A DNA stretch of 64,000 nucleotides. It comes from Monarcha castaneiventris obscurior. Its lineage: Eukaryota; Chordata; Aves; Passeriformes; Monarchidae. The notes under the pieces were generated by a model. The model searched no databases. It was not told the DNA's origin and was given only the letters and a program-made list of their open reading frames with translations. The position numbers were made by a program, and so were the translations under genes. Shown one piece after another: positions 63,859 through 64,000 of the stretch. The stretch is from assembly GCA_026261815.1 (NCBI GenBank), contig JAMPIT010000566.1, positions 31,211,001-31,275,000 on the forward strand, read 5' to 3'. Positions within the stretch are counted from its first letter, which is position 1. Each line of letters starts with the position of its first letter.

Positions 63859-64000
63859 GGATTAAGCTCATAAGGTAAAGACCTGCTGACAGTGCAGAGA
63901 TTATTTCAAATTTCTGGCTCTTCCAGCAGTAGACAAATGAATTTACATTTTCTGTAGTGAACACTGGGAGACATAAAATGAAAGCGATTGAGCTACTTCT

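Larger units (their letters stand above)
53305..64000 (+). other. FRMPD4: FRMPD4 intron downstream of the WW exon (5' part; right end outside window)
   Basis: This runs from the GTAAGT donor to the window edge. The next coding exon should complete the WW domain (His-Met-Thr-Gln-like start, then a Pro-Arg-containing end) in phase 2. I did not find such a segment with splice sites before base 64000. The intron contains a TA/CA microsatellite, a CR1 split by an LTR-like element, a 15-bp minisatellite and a CCAAT/RFX-like motif pair near its visible end. Confidence 0.82.
59670..64000. other. Intronic stretch to the window edge, no gene recognised
   Basis: Unique AT-rich sequence with a 16-bp perfect palindrome (61115-61130) and a 15-bp minisatellite (61812-61862). 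A GC-richer patch at 60760-60930 ends in CCCAGGTGAGAT, which resembles a splice donor but has no supported exon. The final 300 bases look less eroded and carry CCAAT- and RFX-like motifs. Confidence 0.55.

Noticed and set aside
1..64000. CRISPR arrays, tRNA, rRNA, bacterial operons or integrated phage
   Set aside because: No regular spacer-repeat arrays, no recognisable tRNA or rRNA sequence and no dense coding; the sequence is vertebrate intron.

Overview
This window is vertebrate nuclear DNA, almost certainly from a bird. It is AT-rich and non-coding apart from one short exon. The avian call rests on at least a dozen CR1 LINE pieces. Several keep the CR1 3' end, which finishes in short ATTCTATG-type repeats instead of a poly(A) tail. 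Two solo-LTR-like endogenous retrovirus pieces are also present. There is no operon structure and I recognise no RNA gene. The species cannot be named from the sequence.

The single protein-coding feature I can defend is a 117-bp internal exon on the + strand at 53188-53304. It has a strong polypyrimidine tract with an AG acceptor in front and an AG|GTAAGT donor behind. Its translation, ending in [17 protein letters not shown], is the N-terminal part of a WW domain. From memory of the family it matches FRMPD4 (Preso; FERM and PDZ domain containing 4), a PSD-95-binding scaffold of the postsynapse, near its amino terminus. On this reading bases 1-53187 are the 3' part of a very large first coding intron and 53305-64000 is the start of the next intron. 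I found neither the first coding exon nor the following one here.

Layout: 1-8630 is intronic sequence with two old CR1 pieces, an interstitial telomere-like motif and a long poly-T. A 21-bp-armed hairpin lies at 8631-8677, followed by two antisense CR1 3' ends (8845-9302). 12950-13540 is a sense CR1 with a readable C-terminal ORF2 remnant. 15080-15866 holds antisense CR1 remnants on either side of an antisense LTR. 16893-17131 and 22330-22480 are further CR1 pieces. 22481-53139 is mostly unique intron with two short CR1 remnants, a G-quadruplex candidate and simple repeats. After the exon come a compound TA/CA microsatellite (56871-56940) and a CR1 reverse-transcriptase fossil split by a second LTR-like insertion (58020-59669). 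The final stretch contains a 15-bp minisatellite and a CCAAT/RFX-like motif pair near the right edge.

Nothing here supports an undescribed gene system. The open reading frames in the introns have the lengths expected by chance or belong to CR1. The most useful results are the FRMPD4 exon identification, a split codon at the conserved WW-domain Asn position, the nested transposon insertions and the hairpin.
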